Source: Cadophora sp. MPI-SDFR-AT-0126
Lineage: Eukaryota; Ascomycota; Leotiomycetes; Helotiales; Ploettnerulaceae
Direction: 5' to 3'
DNA length: 64,000 bases
Assembly: GCA_020747065.1 (NCBI GenBank)
Contig: JAGMVK010000011.1
Coordinates: 682,001-746,000 of the forward strand
The position numbers and the translations under genes were made by a program. Shown here piece after piece: positions 1-12,863 of this stretch. The stretch's first letter is position 1. Every line of letters begins with the position of its first letter. The notes under the pieces are model-generated. The model was not told the origin of the DNA. It did not search any database and saw only the letters and a program-made list of their open reading frames with translations.

Positions 1-1
1 T

Positions 2-2873
2 GCTCCAGTCGCTTCACCTACAACAATGGGGATGAATCAGAACTTAGTCTCGTATAACTCGCCAGTCTCGGCCATGCCACCCGAACTTGCTACTCAGAAC
101 TCTTCGTACAGCATACCGCAACCCCCAACTCCAGTGTCAGGACCGGAACCACAACCAGAAATCGAGATTGGTCCAAAGCCAGAACCGAAATCATCAGGTT
201 ATCACGGAATCTACTCATCTAGTGGTTTCGACATGCTAGGAGCCTTGATGAAAGTTGCGACGAGAAAGAATCCCGAGATTGACATTGGCAAGGTCGATAT
301 GTCATGTGCCTTTGTTGTCTGCGATATTACACTTTACGACTGTCCGATCATTTATGTCTCAGACATTTTCGAACGGTTGACAGGATACACAAAGCATGAA
401 GTCAAGGGCCAGAATTGCCGATTTCTCCAATCTCCTGAAGGCAAGGTTGAAGCCGGAGCTCGTCGAGAATTCGTGGACAATGACTCTGTTTACTACCTTC
501 GGAACAGGATCCACGACAAAAAAGAGGCGCAGCGTAGCTTGATCAATTATCGAAAAGGGGGCCAACCATTCATGAATTTGTTGACAATGATACCCATCAC
601 TGGAGAGGATGATAAAGAGATCAGGTATTTTGTGGGATTTCAGGTTGATCTTGTGGAGAAGCCTACGGCTGTGGAAACCAAGAATTCGAGCGGCTTGTAC
701 ACAGTCGATTACTCGCAAGGAGCTTTACCGAGATATGTTTGGAATCCTCCGGAGGCGAGCCGGCCAATGGATGGTGGCCAGACGATTAGTCGGGATGATG
801 TTTCTACCGTGTTGAGCTCCATCAACAGTAGCTCTGAATCCGAATTGACCAAACGGATGTGGGACAAAGTCTTGCTGGAGAATACCGATGATGTGGTTCA
901 TGTCTTATCTTTGAAAGGCCTGTTTCTCTACCTGTCGCCCTCTTGCCGCCATGTACTGGAGTACGACGCATCGGAGCTTGTTGGAACTGCTCTTTCCTCC
1001 GTCTGCCATCCCAGTGACATCGTACCTGTCACAAGAGAATTGAAGGATACATCAACTGGAGCAGCTGTCAATGTTGTATTTCGAATCAGACGTAAGAAGA
1101 GCGGGTACACATGGTTTGAGAGCCATGGTTCTTTGTGTGTGGAACAAGGCAAGGGTCGGAAATGCATTATTCTGGTGGGCAGAGAACGACCGGTGTATGC
1201 CCTTCATCGCCACGACATCGAAGCCGCTGGGGGTATTGGTGAGAGTGAAATGTGGACCAAGCTTTCAACTTCAGGCATGTTCTTATTCGTCTCGTCGAAC
1301 GTGCGGACGCTCTTGGACCGATCATCAGAAGATCTTGTGGGCACTAGCATTCAGGCTCTGATGCGTGCTGAATCAAGAGTGGAATTCGGCCGCTCCCTGG
1401 AAAGAGCCAGGACTGGAAAGCGGGTGGCACACAAGCATGAGATATTGAATAAGAGAGGTCTGGTACTCCAGGCGCAGACCACCTTGTATCCTGGTGACGC
1501 CTCTGAGGGTCAGAAACCAACATTTCTTGTTGCTCAGACCAGACTATTGAAGTCTTCTACACGTCAAGTTGCCCCTGCGCTTGGCTCGCAGGGATCGAAG
1601 TCGGTAAGTCCAATTCAAAGAATGGACATGAATTCCGAGGAATCGACACCACACAGCCACCCTTCAGCTTTGTCAACGAATCTTAGTCAAGAATTGGTGC
1701 TTGCTACTCCCAGGACTGGTGGATCCGCATCAGTGGCCAACACGGGAGTCATTTCTCAGGCAGGTGGATCGGGTCTACCGATTGGTTCGCAGGATCTTGC
1801 ATTGGCCTCTGAAGACAATATTTTTGACGAGCTGAAGACAACTCGATGTACCAGTTGGCAATTCGAGCTTCGTCAAATGGAGAAGAGTAACAGGCTGCTA
1901 GCCGAAGAACTGGCCGCTCTGTTATCAAGCAAAAAGAAGCGCAAGAGGCGGAAAGGCGCCGGACATCCTCACCGCGATTGTGCAAATTGCCACACGAGAG
2001 TCACACCGGAATGGCGACGAGGACCGAGCGGACAGAGAGATCTATGCAACAGCTGTGGGCTGAGATGGGCTAAACAGGTGAGTCGTAGTAATTCTGAGCA
2101 TAGTGGCACCATTCGACATGCCAGGAAGGGCTGGCCACAGTGCGACTCTTCTACGTCGCGAAGTTATTGTGCCTGATGGCACGCACGCACTCCCCGATTT
2201 TGTTCTACATTGCATTTCAACTTCGACTTCGAAGACTGCGAGGGGATCTTACGATGCAAGATGCCGTATACCTTCGATTGTGAATGGACCTCATCGCCAC
2301 TGCATCTGAATCTTTGTGTCTTACGCCTCGTTCTTCTATTACCTCGAGTCAATCAATACCCGCCATCTACTGTCTTGTACTCTTTGATTTTCTGTTCTGT
2401 CCTGTTCTGCTCTGTTATGGTTCAAATGTTAGCACACCACGTGTTGTATCCCATCACGTTTCTTACTACTGTGGAACATCACTCATCATTCCGTCCATCA
2501 CCTTTCTCATTCTTGCCCTCTCCTTTGCCTTCCTGTGCTAACATCCCATCTCAATCAGACCGGCCGCGTATCTCCCCGCAACTCCACCCGCGGCGGCGAC
2601 GGCTCCAAACAATCTCAGAACTCCTCCTCGCCAGTCCACTCCTCTCCTCTCCAACAGGAAGTCTCTCAGAATACAATCAGCAACCCGAATCTCAACTTCG
2701 ACAAGACGGCGCACGGCGATATGAAGGGTGAAGGAGGGGCGGCGGTGCCGGAGAGCTTGGGTGGTAGGAGTACATTTGAGAGTATGCCGGTGCATCAGCC
2801 CAGTCAGGGGTATAGGGAAGGTGGGAAGAGGAAGATTACAAATATTGATGAGAGTGATGAGGGCGTTACTTGA
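2..2873 (+). CDS. wc-1: White collar-1 blue-light photoreceptor / GATA transcription factor (5' partial)
   Basis: Blue-light receptor and DNA-binding half of the white collar complex, acting in the nucleus. The frame is open to the window start, so the N-terminus lies outside; numbering here is from the ATG at 26. Exons: 2-2077 and 2559-2873. Residues about 100-210 form the LOV domain with the flavin-adduct motif GQNCRFLQ (Cys131). Two more PAS domains follow at about 277-390 and 409-490. A basic stretch (KKKRKRRK) precedes a GATA zinc finger (C652, C655, C674, C677; CX2CX18CX2C) at 652-677. The 481-bp intron has GTGAGT, a GCTAAC branch and CAG, and joins AKQ to TGRVSPRNS, which resumes the family's C-terminal tail. 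The intron is long for this fungus; reading through it would stop 32 residues after the finger. The identity is secure from LOV, PAS and GATA order; the intron is my inference. Confidence 0.95.
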
Positions 2874-5835
2874 GAGGCGTATGGAAGATGTTTTATTGAG
2901 CTGGTTGATATGATGACGATGCGATCGGTTGGGACAGGACGGAATGAGAAAACTCAAGAGTTACATGGCAGGGACCTGCTCCTCGAAATTTATCATGGAT
3001 GAAGGCCAAGACGTGCGGGAATCTGGACACATGGAGATGGCGTCATTACGGATCGATGGCACACTTTGTCACTTCTCTCTTCTTTTGCTTTGCGATTCAA
3101 GCGGGTGCGTTACAAAGATTGGTTTGGGATTTGAATTGGGCTTGGGCTGGGTTGAGGCTTGGGTGGGGCTCTACCTTACATTCTTGACGGGACTAGGCTT
3201 GATTGACTACATCCACAAGACTTAGACTAGGTCCTGGTTGCAGTGTGGTGTGGTCAGTAGCTTAGCTTAACGAGCGATATCTTATCCATGAATGAGAGAG
3301 ACAGGGGATGAATATACTTATTAATTGCTCTGGACTTGCTGGTGTCAACTTCATAGTACTTGCCTTGTTGCGCCATACCTCCATTTGAACGTTCCTCTAA
3401 GAAGTACCACCAGGGTCGCATCATTTGAGGGAGTAGCGCATCACGTGTATTTTCGAATACATGACAGCTCTCTCTCAAGTGGAATGCGAGGAATATGTTC
3501 TGTTGCAAATATAGTATAGTATCAGCAAATGTCACAGATCCAACGCATGACATTAAAAGCCACGCCCAAGTTAGATGATGCCATGCCTTGTCTAACAGGA
3601 CGTCGGTAGACTGGTAATAAGTATTCCCGTCGATTTCAATGTCCTCAAAAGGTTTGAGATATTGAAAACTTATTCGCAGTTTACCACCGGTTCGCTACCG
3701 AATCGACGCCTCCTCGTACTCCTATAGGTTGAGTCCGACACGGGGAATCGGTCAAGGGTCGGTACCGAATGGGAGTTTGTCTCGGTTGGTGGTGAGATTG
3801 CAGGGGATGAATGGAGATCGTTGGTTTTGGTAAGATATTTTTTTTGTTATTCATTTGCACCATTTGGGAAACTAGTGTCTTGTGGAAGGTATAAGTGGCT
3901 TATCCCAAGTGGTTTTAGGAGTCTAAGACTTCGACTTGAGTACAAATGGTGCGCCTGAATGAGCTACAAGTCTTCTATTATTCTGTTGGTGCCGATCTAG
4001 ATTACAAGTAGAAGAAAAAAACGAAAATAAGATAACTGCTTCCTTCAAGTGAATGAGGCGTGTATCTTGATCATGTTCTAAGAAATACATGTGCCCTCAA
4101 AATCAGGTAAGTGAAAATATTTGCTAACTACCACCGAGGGAAGCCTCAACACACAAATGCTGTACTCTGAAAGAAGCCCAGCGCTCGTTTACTATTGGTC
4201 TAGGTACCGACCGGTATACAACAGCGATCAGTTTCGAGCTTGTAGAGACATGAGATGCTCATCAGCCTCTTGGACGCCAGCATTAATGCACTGCCGGACG
4301 TTGAGATGAAGGATAGGTCTGGCCGTGATGAGTCAGTACAGATGGATAGAGTAGGGCAATCTGGGAGTGAACAGTGAAAATATGTTTGTTTCTGAGGCAT
4401 ATCATGGGTGTCGTGAGATTGATGTGTAATTGAAACAGCAATCTACCCCCATGAGCGAGTTTCGTTGAACATGGGCATATTTACCGTCGTTGATTTAGAA
4501 TAACCCAGCTTTCATCAGTGGCGGAAAGACGAAAGAAGAACCCGCTGTAGAACATCGCGTCAACGAGATACTGGGCACATGATCTTACAAGTACTCACTG
4601 ACCTGTGATAGAACCCTTCATGACTAGAGTTGTCTCTTGAGCATAAATTACTGTATCACAGTCGATTTTGCGAACGACATCAGAATGCTCCTAGAGCTAA
4701 ATTGCGATCGAAAACAAATTCCGTAGACGAACAGTGGCCCAGGAGGATCGTTACACTGCACCTTACGGAATTGAGATGAACGCGGACACTGGACAAGGAC
4801 TGCTCTACATCCATTTGTCGAGGTAGTCACAGCATTCAAGGCAAGACTTGAATGTTCCAAATCAACAAGACGTCCTTTTTCAAAAACCAACATGTCAAAC
4901 TGGTCTCAGTAATGGGAAAATATATACCCCGGGTTAAAAAAAAATGAGATTCACGATAGTCCTGAATTTACAGAGGAGCTAGAAACGGTAGGTCTTACCT
5001 GTGACGAAACATGACGCAGGAAGTGAGCCAAGCACTCAACAAGCCACCAGAAGTGCTAGAAACACATTGTAAATACTTAAAATTGCCTTGACATCCCTTT
5101 GATGCAAATTATGGGAGCCACAGGAGGTGATTCGGCACTTGTCACCTTGATTGGGTCGTGTTATATTCACAGCCAAGATATTCCGCATCCCTTGGCATCT
5201 TAATTCTCGATACATATCAAAACCTATTCCTAGCTCTCGGTACCGAATCTTTGTGACAGGGGTCGAATTTCGGTCCCGAACACTGATTGATTGGCAGCTA
5301 GTGGCTGACAGTTCTCTTATAGACCACAGTGTCTATTTAACGAATTTATGAAGGGCCAGAAGAAGAGGGCTGACGATCCCATATTGCAGACGTGTCGTTT
5401 GACTGTTAACTCGCCGTTCGCATGTTTGCTCTTTGTCCTTAATTCGCGACATAGATAACTTAGACGAATATGAAACTCTTATTGAACTTCATGCTTTAGT
5501 CCCGGAATGACGATGCCCCGTTTGTTTTTTTCGATAAGATGCTTGGGGAAAAACTACCATGCCCTACAAATTCTTGACAAATTAGAGTAAATCTCTTGGT
5601 CATCCGCAATGCCCTGGTCCTTGAGTTATCCAATCATCGTGATCGTCCGCCTATTCGTCCAATGCAAAGACCGGCTCGACGAAGTTCCGTGATCCGCCTG
5701 AACAAGAAAAATAACACCAACTTGAACAACATACAAGAGATAAAGTTCTGTTGATTGGCTTTCGCTTGTACGTGGTCCTGATCAAATTTCTACAAGCCTC
5801 AATCTTAATTCAGCTATTTACAAACTTCGAAAGAA
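2874..5835. other. Intergenic region between wc-1 and dienelactone hydrolase
   Basis: About 3 kb without a supportable gene. Short open frames on both strands lack family motifs and splice support. It probably holds the wc-1 3' UTR and the promoter of the downstream hydrolase. The palindrome TCGGTACCGA occurs twice (3759-3768 and 5237-5246), near several related CCGAAT-containing stretches. Confidence 0.6.
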
Positions 5836-6760
5836 ATGGCATCCAACCCTCCATCTCGGTGCTGTACCGTCGGCGTGAAACACAGGTTTGTAGTCTCGCT
5901 CCGTTCATCCCCCTCGAAGCACTTTGACACATGCACTTGCTATGTCTCTCAGTGTAAGGCTAGCTTGGACAAATTGATCTGCTAACTGCTTAACCAAGTG
6001 GCACGCCTCAAGGCAGACTCGTTAAAGTTGCCGAGAAGTGGGACGCCTACATCGCGACTCCGCCAGCCGACAAGACGCACAAGGAGACCGGTATACTCTT
6101 TTGCCCAGACGTCATTGGCATCTGGGGAAACAGTCAACTGATGGCAGATCAATTTGCTGCTAATGGATACCTGACTATGATCATTGATCTCTATAACGGC
6201 GATCCTGTGGCATTGAATACTGCGGCAGCTGATTTTGACCTCATGAAGTGGTTGGAAGGAGGAAGTGATGGCAAGAATCCCCACACTGTGGAGACGGTCG
6301 ATCCTATTGTCGTCGCAGCAATTACGAGCCTCAAGGAGGAGTATGGTATGAAGAAGGTGGGCTCTGTCGGGTACTGCTTTGGCGCTAAGGTATGCCCTCT
6401 GACTATTTCATCGAACGAATTTGACTTGTTTGAAACTAGTACGTTGTTCGCCACCAGGGAAAAGGAATAGACGTTGGATATATCGCCCACCCGAGTTTTG
6501 TCGACGAGGACGAGTTAGGAACTGTCACTGTTCCTCTGTCAATCGCCGCTGCCGAAATCGATACAATGTTCACACCTGAGCTGCGCCACAGGTCTGAAGA
6601 CATCCTAAAAGCATGTGGCCACCCATACCAAATCAATCTCTTTTCTGGTGTCGTGCATGGTTTTGCGGTGCGAGCGGACTTGTCTAGGGATGTTGAGCGA
6701 TATGCGAAAGAACAGGCTTTTTATCAAGCCATCTCTTGGTTTGACGAGCACCTCCTGTGA
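5836..6760 (+). CDS. Dienelactone hydrolase family protein
   Basis: Alpha/beta hydrolase of the dienelactone hydrolase family, probably cytosolic. Family members hydrolyse lactone or ester bonds, for example in aromatic catabolism; the substrate here is unknown. Exons: 5836-5885, 5999-6389 and 6440-6760, giving 253 aa, a normal length. The N-terminus reads MASNPPSRCCTVGVKHSGTP, matching the family's CC...GTP.G start. The triad is visible: nucleophile Cys143 in GYCFGAK, Asp188 in AAAEID, His220 in VVHGF. Donors are GTTTGT and GTATGC; the first intron has a GCTAAC element close to its acceptor. The gene converges on the MFS gene downstream. Family call is firm; the first exon is inferred from family conservation. 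Confidence 0.92.
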
Positions 6761-7785
6761 TCAATAATGTAGATTTGTCTTTCGCATTTAGGAACTATCT
6801 CATTGAAGACGCAGCAGTGACCCTCATGGAGATCATAGACAAGGTCATTTCGTCGACGAACAGAAATCTATCATCATCTCACTTGTATTTCCCGAAAAAT
6901 ACGTTTTTATCAGACTTAACACAGTCTCAGACATCCGGAAACGGTCGGGCATTGATTCGGCGATTCTATCAGACAAACACTTAACCTCAGCCCAGTTGCC
7001 AAAGTGCGTCGTTCCTCGATCCATACAAACAAGAATGATCCGGAAGTCCCTTCCCAAACAATCAGACGCTCCTGTCTACAATTGCATACTTGCATTTGAC
7101 AGAGATTCTTTGCTCGGTCTGTTGTTATGGCTGGACCCAACCGAGGATATTGCGTGGGTCAATTCAAGTGCAAGCGAATTAAGTTATCCCCTCTTTCTCC
7201 CGGCCAGCCAATGACACCTGCAGCGCATGATGCACGATGAACAATGCACATGACATGCGGCGTGCTAGCCAATCATGGTTTTTGAAAAGCGTGAATGGGG
7301 AATTTTGTTGCATGTCGTAATTGCAGTGCTCTTTAGCGGTTTGTGCACAATTGGGGCGATTGGGATGGTTGGTGGAGGGGAGGGAAGGATCGCGAGGATC
7401 TGTGTTCAGCTTTCAGAAGAGTATCTTTGTATTGCATATGTTTTTTTCTAGTATTAGATTTTCCTGTTGGTACAGTTGTGTAATTATCGGAGTTCCCTTG
7501 TCAATCTCTTTCCATCCTGACTCCCCCGCCCAGTCCCTATTTAGATGTTGTTTGTTAAGCAATCTTTGAGTCCGAATTTGATTTCCCCGACTCTCCTCTT
7601 CTCTTGGCTTGAGACTCCTCCTTCATATCAGAGTCACTGCATGCTCCTCCTCTTCGCTTCGCCTCGGCTGGACCTCCTCATCACCTGTCCATCAACTCAC
7701 CTTCACTCGAAAAAGCAGATCAAGGACTTCTCATCTCGTCCCCTCGCTCCCTCTAGTCCCATCATGTCTGCATCTCCAATCTCAC
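6761..7785. other. Intergenic region between convergent genes
   Basis: About 1 kb between two convergent genes. It should contain both 3' UTRs. No open frame here shows a recognisable motif. Confidence 0.6.
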
Positions 7786-9662
7786 TCACGGCATACTAAC
7801 ATAACTCCTAGCCCTCTCCAAATCCGCCTCCACGTCTGCATCACCTGCTGTCTTCCCTGTCTCCTCATCATCCCCACTATACGCAAAGCGACTTCTCTTG
7901 CGAATCCTTGCGCCGTAAAAGTAAAACACATACGGAATAGCACAACAGGCCAAACTGATAAATGCCAGCAGTGAGCTCGCCCACTGGTACCCAAGCCTAT
8001 CATACATCTGCTTCGTAAAGAGCACAGTGGCAGCGCCCCAGAAAGAACGGATTAGTGTCTTTGCGGCGAGGGCGGACGCCGCTTGATGCTGGTAGGAGTC
8101 GACGAGGTAGTTATTGGCGGAGTTGTAGAGGAAGATGAAGCCGAAGCCGACGGGGAAACCGCCGAGTGCGGGACCAACCCAGACTAAATGGGGATAGGAA
8201 GTCCATGCGAAGATGAAGAGCCCGATGGGAATGCACCAGCAGGAGATCATCATGGGGATGAGGCGGGCTTCTGCAGGTGGAGAGCCATTGTGTTTATGGT
8301 AGATGGTGAGGTAGTGTTTGTTTACGAAAGGAGCACAACATGCTGATGCCACGACGCCAATGGCGAGAGGAATGAACATGAGACCCGTGATGCCGGCGGA
8401 GTACCCTTTTCCCTCCTGGAAAACGATGGGGAAGGCGACGAAGAACATGTAAAGGAGCCCGTAGAGGACAGACATATAGAGTGAGATGAGGAGGACGATG
8501 GGTTCGAGGAAGAGGAGCTGGAAAGGTCGCACAAGGAAGATGGACAATCGTTCGCTGAAGGGGCGGAGGTCGAGATCTTGCTCTGTAATGTGTTCTTTGG
8601 AGCCAGTCTCTGCGCGCATCTTTTTGGCACGGGCAGCGAGGATGGTTGGAGCGTATGTTTCGGGGACGGTGAATGTTATCAAGACCCAGACGACGCCGGC
8701 CAAGATCAATTGAATCCAGTATAGCCATCTCCAGCCTGCAGCGTCAGAAAGAAAACCACCAACCAAGGGGCCGATCGCTGGGCCGATGAAGGGAGCCGCT
8801 GAGAAGGCGGCCATTGGGACACCACGTTCTTCGGTCTTCCATAAATCGGCGAGGGTGCCGCCAATGATGGTGATTGGTGCTGAGAAGGCAATACCGTCGA
8901 TTGCTCGGCAGACAAGCAGGGTGGTGATGTTGTCTGATACGGCGCAAGGAATGATGAAAATTGTAGCTACGAAGAGTGTTGAAGCGTAGATCATCCGTCG
9001 ACCGATAACTTCTGACATTGGTGCGAATACCATCGGACCTGGACGAAAATCAGTTGAATGTTCATCCATCTTCGAAAGAAACAGTTTCAGGCAGGAGGAG
9101 AGTTGAACACGAGAATTTTGAACGTACCGATACCAAATCCAACGACAAACAACGTGATAGAAAGGAGAGCAACTTCTTCAGATACTCCGAACTCTTTTGT
9201 CACCCCACCAATATCTGCCGTGACGACGGAAGAAGCGAAGGCAACGACAAAACATGTAAGTGCAACTATCATTGTGATATACCACTTTTTTGCTTTGCTC
9301 CAATTCTTTGGGTTTGCAGGATCATTAGGTAGGAAGGTGACGAGTTTGTAGTCTCCCTTCCCATCTGGCGTAGTGACGCCAGCATCCATTTCTCCCGAAG
9401 CCGTCTCCTTGGTGTATTCTTCGAGATTGGCCTCATTGGTCATGGATCGGTACGGAAGATTGATGTCGAGCTCCGGATCTCTTCGGGTTTCTTTGTGAGA
9501 TATATGTGAGCCTGTTCGGTGGAGACCAGAGCCAGCTGTACTTGATCGACGGACTCGAGAGCCATTGGTGTGTGTTCTTGTAAGTGTTGGTGACGTGGGA
9601 TTATGGTTGATGGGTTCGTACGATCGACCCGCTGGTTCTGGTGGTTCTGTAGGAGAAGACAT
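7786..9662 (-). CDS. MFS transporter, DHA1 drug:H+ antiporter type
   Basis: Plasma-membrane major facilitator of the 12-helix DHA1 group, which exports drugs, polyamines or toxins. Exons on the minus strand: 9662-9128 and 9038-7786, giving 595 aa. The long hydrophilic N-terminus is Ser/Thr/Pro-rich; helix 1 starts near residue 130. The family signature is carried by PMSEVIGRR after helix 2, [19 protein letters not shown] in the helix 4-5 region, and ETYAP after helix 6. The intron (GTACGT...CAG, 89 bp) lies in the glycine-rich turn GFGIG/PMVFAP, a position conserved in related genes. The start is the ATG at 9662, just upstream of the serine-rich tail. Substrate cannot be told from sequence. 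A second DHA1 gene lies at 38.7 kb. Confidence 0.9.
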
Positions 9663-11064
9663 GATGCTCGTTGTGGAGTATAATTGTTGTTGTTACTGAG
9701 TTGGTAGAGACCAAGTAGTGAAATGTTGACAAGGGCGGCCACAGGCGAAAGAGACTAAGAACCTGTTTTGATGAGACACCAAAGTTACCACGGTCGTGGG
9801 ACTGGGTCTTTATATGAAAGGCTGGCACCAAGCTCGCCCCCTACATAAAATCTTTGAAGATCCACGATATCAGAAGCCTCATGATGGAATAAAATCAAAT
9901 GTACTAGAAGCGGACCGAATTTACGACGAGCAGCCATTCAGAGGCCGCTATGTCTTGGCAGTAAGCGGCGATATCTCGCTGTGTTCGAAGATATGGGCCA
10001 ACCAGGTGCAGTTGATCATGAAAACAGACCCGTGTCTCAATACCGCCTGGGATCTAACGGCACGCACAGATCCCATGGCATGCACCCATATGGATCTCAG
10101 TGGCTGAACTGAGGATGAACCCTGAATATGATGATATCTTGTCTCTCGATAAGAAGTATACCCACTTGAACATTCGATTCTTCCTTGAACAAGAGATCGC
10201 TCTGGATTCGGGCACCATACTCACAGTAAGAGACGGTATCATGGAACCCATCATGATGTCGATATTCTTCACGAATAACATGAGAGGTTCTTTTGAGTAC
10301 CTGCCCTGTCGAGATCAATCAGCAGCGTCTGTCTCGCAGCTCTACGTCACCGACGATATTCCAGATAACAGAACACGAAAAAGAGAAGGGAAAAAAGATC
10401 GGACACATCTTAAAATTGGGAGGCGTTCCACTTAAAGAGGCTCTCTATTGGAAAAAATTAGAAAAAAGGATGTCTCTCAGTGGGGCGGTGCCTGGATGCA
10501 ACAGGATGTTTGTTGTTCAAGGTTGAAATCTTGACAGCCGCTTGCACCGATCGGGCTCCGCGTTAAGGTTACGCCGAGCAAGGAAGCGAGAAGCTTATTG
10601 ACCTCGGCAGCTGCCAATAGCTGCCGGTTTCGGGCCCGCCGGTGTCGGAGGGAGCTGGCTGTAACTTTCTTTCCCGAGGCCTTTAACTCCTTACCTACTC
10701 CGAATGACTTCAAGAGTCGACATGTATGTCAACAACAACAACCATTTCCCCTTCTCAACGCCTCTCAATTTTTACTCATAATTTTCTCACTGTCGTGGGC
10801 GAATGTCTTTCCGATTCTCAAGCCACAATGCACTTCGTATGCAGCCACCCGCAGCCACAACTGCGGGGCGGCTGCCTATTCCCCCGCAGTGACTCAATGA
10901 TGTAGGTCGAACTTCAAGATTTCATCATGGATAAGTAGAGGATTTCCAAATGGCGGGAAGGAAGAAGTATATTAGCACCATTCTCTTTATACCAATCGAA
11001 CATCGGGCTTCCTGCCATCCATTTCCAACCAGGTCCTCAGGTGATTTTACTTGTCCCGTTCAGC
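9663..11064. other. Shared upstream region of two divergent genes
   Basis: About 1.4 kb between the MFS gene (-) and the GFA-domain gene (+). It contains the promoters of both. Open frames at 9796-10107 and 10100-10435 overlap each other and have no family features. Confidence 0.6.
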
Positions 11065-12165
11065 ATGACTACCTCCATCACCTCCACTTGCGCATGCCGC
11101 AACTTCTCACTTACAGTCGATTTCCCCAACTCGATGCTTCCTATGAACCGAGCGCTGTGCCTTTGCAACAATTGCCGCCGAGTCTCAGGCTCCTGCGGTT
11201 GGTCCAGCCTCGTCGTCCCTCCAAGCCAAGTCATCGACCCCTCGAAGTTCCACACAACTGCCTATGAATCGTCGAAGGGTGTAAAACGACACCACTGCTC
11301 AACATGCGGCGCACATACCTTTACAATGGTCGAAAGAGGCCATATCAACGTCTGCGTTATCAATACCGGGCTTTGGGATCGCACAGAAGGCTTAATAAAG
11401 TGGACGGGATGCAAATGGATTGAGGATACTTTGGATGGCGGAATTAGCGTCTGGTTCAAGGATATGAAGCGCGCTGATGGGAACAACGAGAAGTTGAAAC
11501 GCTGGTTGCGACGCGATGATGAGGGTTGTGAGCTGGTACCTGAAGGATCATTTCTGACTTTGTCAAAGAAGGTAGAGAAGCCAGCTAAGGACGACAAATT
11601 AAAGGCACAATGTCTCTGCGGAGGCGTCAAGTTTTATATCAATCGGCCAGACGAGGCTTCTAAGAAAGCTCAATCACCATTCCCTGACTTGATGGTCCCA
11701 TACCACACTCACTCTCCTGCGAACCCAAAGAACGAGACATGGTGGCTGAGAGACAACGATACCAAGTATTTGGCTGGGACATGTGCCTGTCCTTCATGCC
11801 GTCTATCTTCTGGCTGTGAAATCCAACCGTGGGCATTCGTTCCCAAATGCAACATATTGCAAGAAGATGGATCACCACTTGATTTCTCTATGGGGACTCT
11901 GAAGAGCTATGCCAGCTCAGAGGGGGTCATCAGGGAGTTTTGCGGTGCTTGTGGAGCTACGATTTTCTGGCACTGTCAGGAAAGACCGGAGTTGATTGAT
12001 GTGAGTGTGGGACTGTTTGATCCTGAGCAAGGAGCGAGAGTTGAGGGCTGGCTGGATTGGTGGACGGATAGAGTGAGTTTTGAGGAGCTTGCTCATAGCA
12101 AGGATCTCATTGCTAGCTTGGCAGATGGGTTGAAGAGATGGAAGGCAGAGGACAAGAAAGCTTAG
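11065..12165 (+). CDS. Tandem GFA/CENP-V domain protein
   Basis: Zinc-binding protein of the glutathione-dependent formaldehyde-activating (GFA)/CENP-V superfamily, with two domains in one chain (366 aa, intronless). The first (about 6-150) has CACRNFSL, CLCNNCRRVSG and CSTCGAHTF. The second (about 185-345) has CLCGGVKF, CACPSCRLSSG and CGACGATIFWH. These Cys clusters are the family's two zinc-site ligand sets. The frame is open from 11041, but the ATG at 11065 (MTTSITSTCACR) gives the usual N-terminus with the first CXC motif near residue 10, so I chose it. Some relatives bind glutathione adducts; the substrate here is unknown, and GFA activity itself is disputed for many homologues. Domain call is firm. 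Confidence 0.9.
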   Translation: MTTSITSTCACRNFSLTVDFPNSMLPMNRALCLCNNCRRVSGSCGWSSLVVPPSQVIDPSKFHTTAYESSKGVKRHHCSTCGAHTFTMVERGHINVCVINTGLWDRTEGLIKWTGCKWIEDTLDGGISVWFKDMKRADGNNEKLKRWLRRDDEGCELVPEGSFLTLSKKVEKPAKDDKLKAQCLCGGVKFYINRPDEASKKAQSPFPDLMVPYHTHSPANPKNETWWLRDNDTKYLAGTCACPSCRLSSGCEIQPWAFVPKCNILQEDGSPLDFSMGTLKSYASSEGVIREFCGACGATIFWHCQERPELIDVSVGLFDPEQGARVEGWLDWWTDRVSFEELAHSKDLIASLADGLKRWKAEDKKA

Positions 12166-12863
12166 GTTCCGGCGGTCAGTTATAGGAAGCTGCCAGTGGT
12201 GCATTGGTAGGCTGAAGGTATCTCGGTTGGCACTTGCACCATTTCATATTCGACTAATATTGGAGGAAAACCTTTCATCAAGTACATTAATAGACCAAAA
12301 TGGCCATTCTAAGCTGAACAGGAACTTGATGTCGAATTTGCGAATTTCTTGCAAGAACCTGTCATATGCTCTCGATCTCAAGTTAGTGCGATGGGGCTTC
12401 CAAGTCGTCATTCCCTACTCGTTCCGAAGCAGATAAGGCAGCTGACGTATAATTTCCAAGACACGATGATGCCAGTAGTTACAACTTATGGGCTGTTGAT
12501 AGAATTTGTGCTTGAAAGTAAATTCGCTGAAGATGAGTAAGCTCCTCGGGTGTCAATTCGGGCCTCTCGGAAAGGGGGAAATGATTAAGCGAAGGATTCT
12601 GCATAACAAAGCTAAACCCAAAACAGCAATCGGCGAAGCTATTTTTCCAATTTCCCAACTGGGAAGGAAAACACGGGAATCGGCTATCTGTAAAAGTATA
12701 TGCAGATGTAGTACTACGAACTATCCCGAGAGTTCGAAGGGTACTGACCCGAGTTTTCGTTATCAATGTAAACTTCCCAGAACAGTTCGATTGATTGACT
12801 GTTCCAGTATCGCTGCTCAATACTGGAAGCTTGTAACCGAGTTGAATACTGCAAAGTCCATTC
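12166..12863. other. Intergenic region, no gene seen
   Basis: About 0.7 kb between two genes on the same strand. It presumably holds the 3' UTR of the GFA gene and the promoter of the dehydrogenase. The open frames on both strands overlap and show no motif. Confidence 0.6.

Noticed and set aside
9796..10526. Three overlapping open frames upstream of the first MFS gene.
   Set aside because: They overlap one another, have no domain or splice continuity, and lie in a divergent promoter region.
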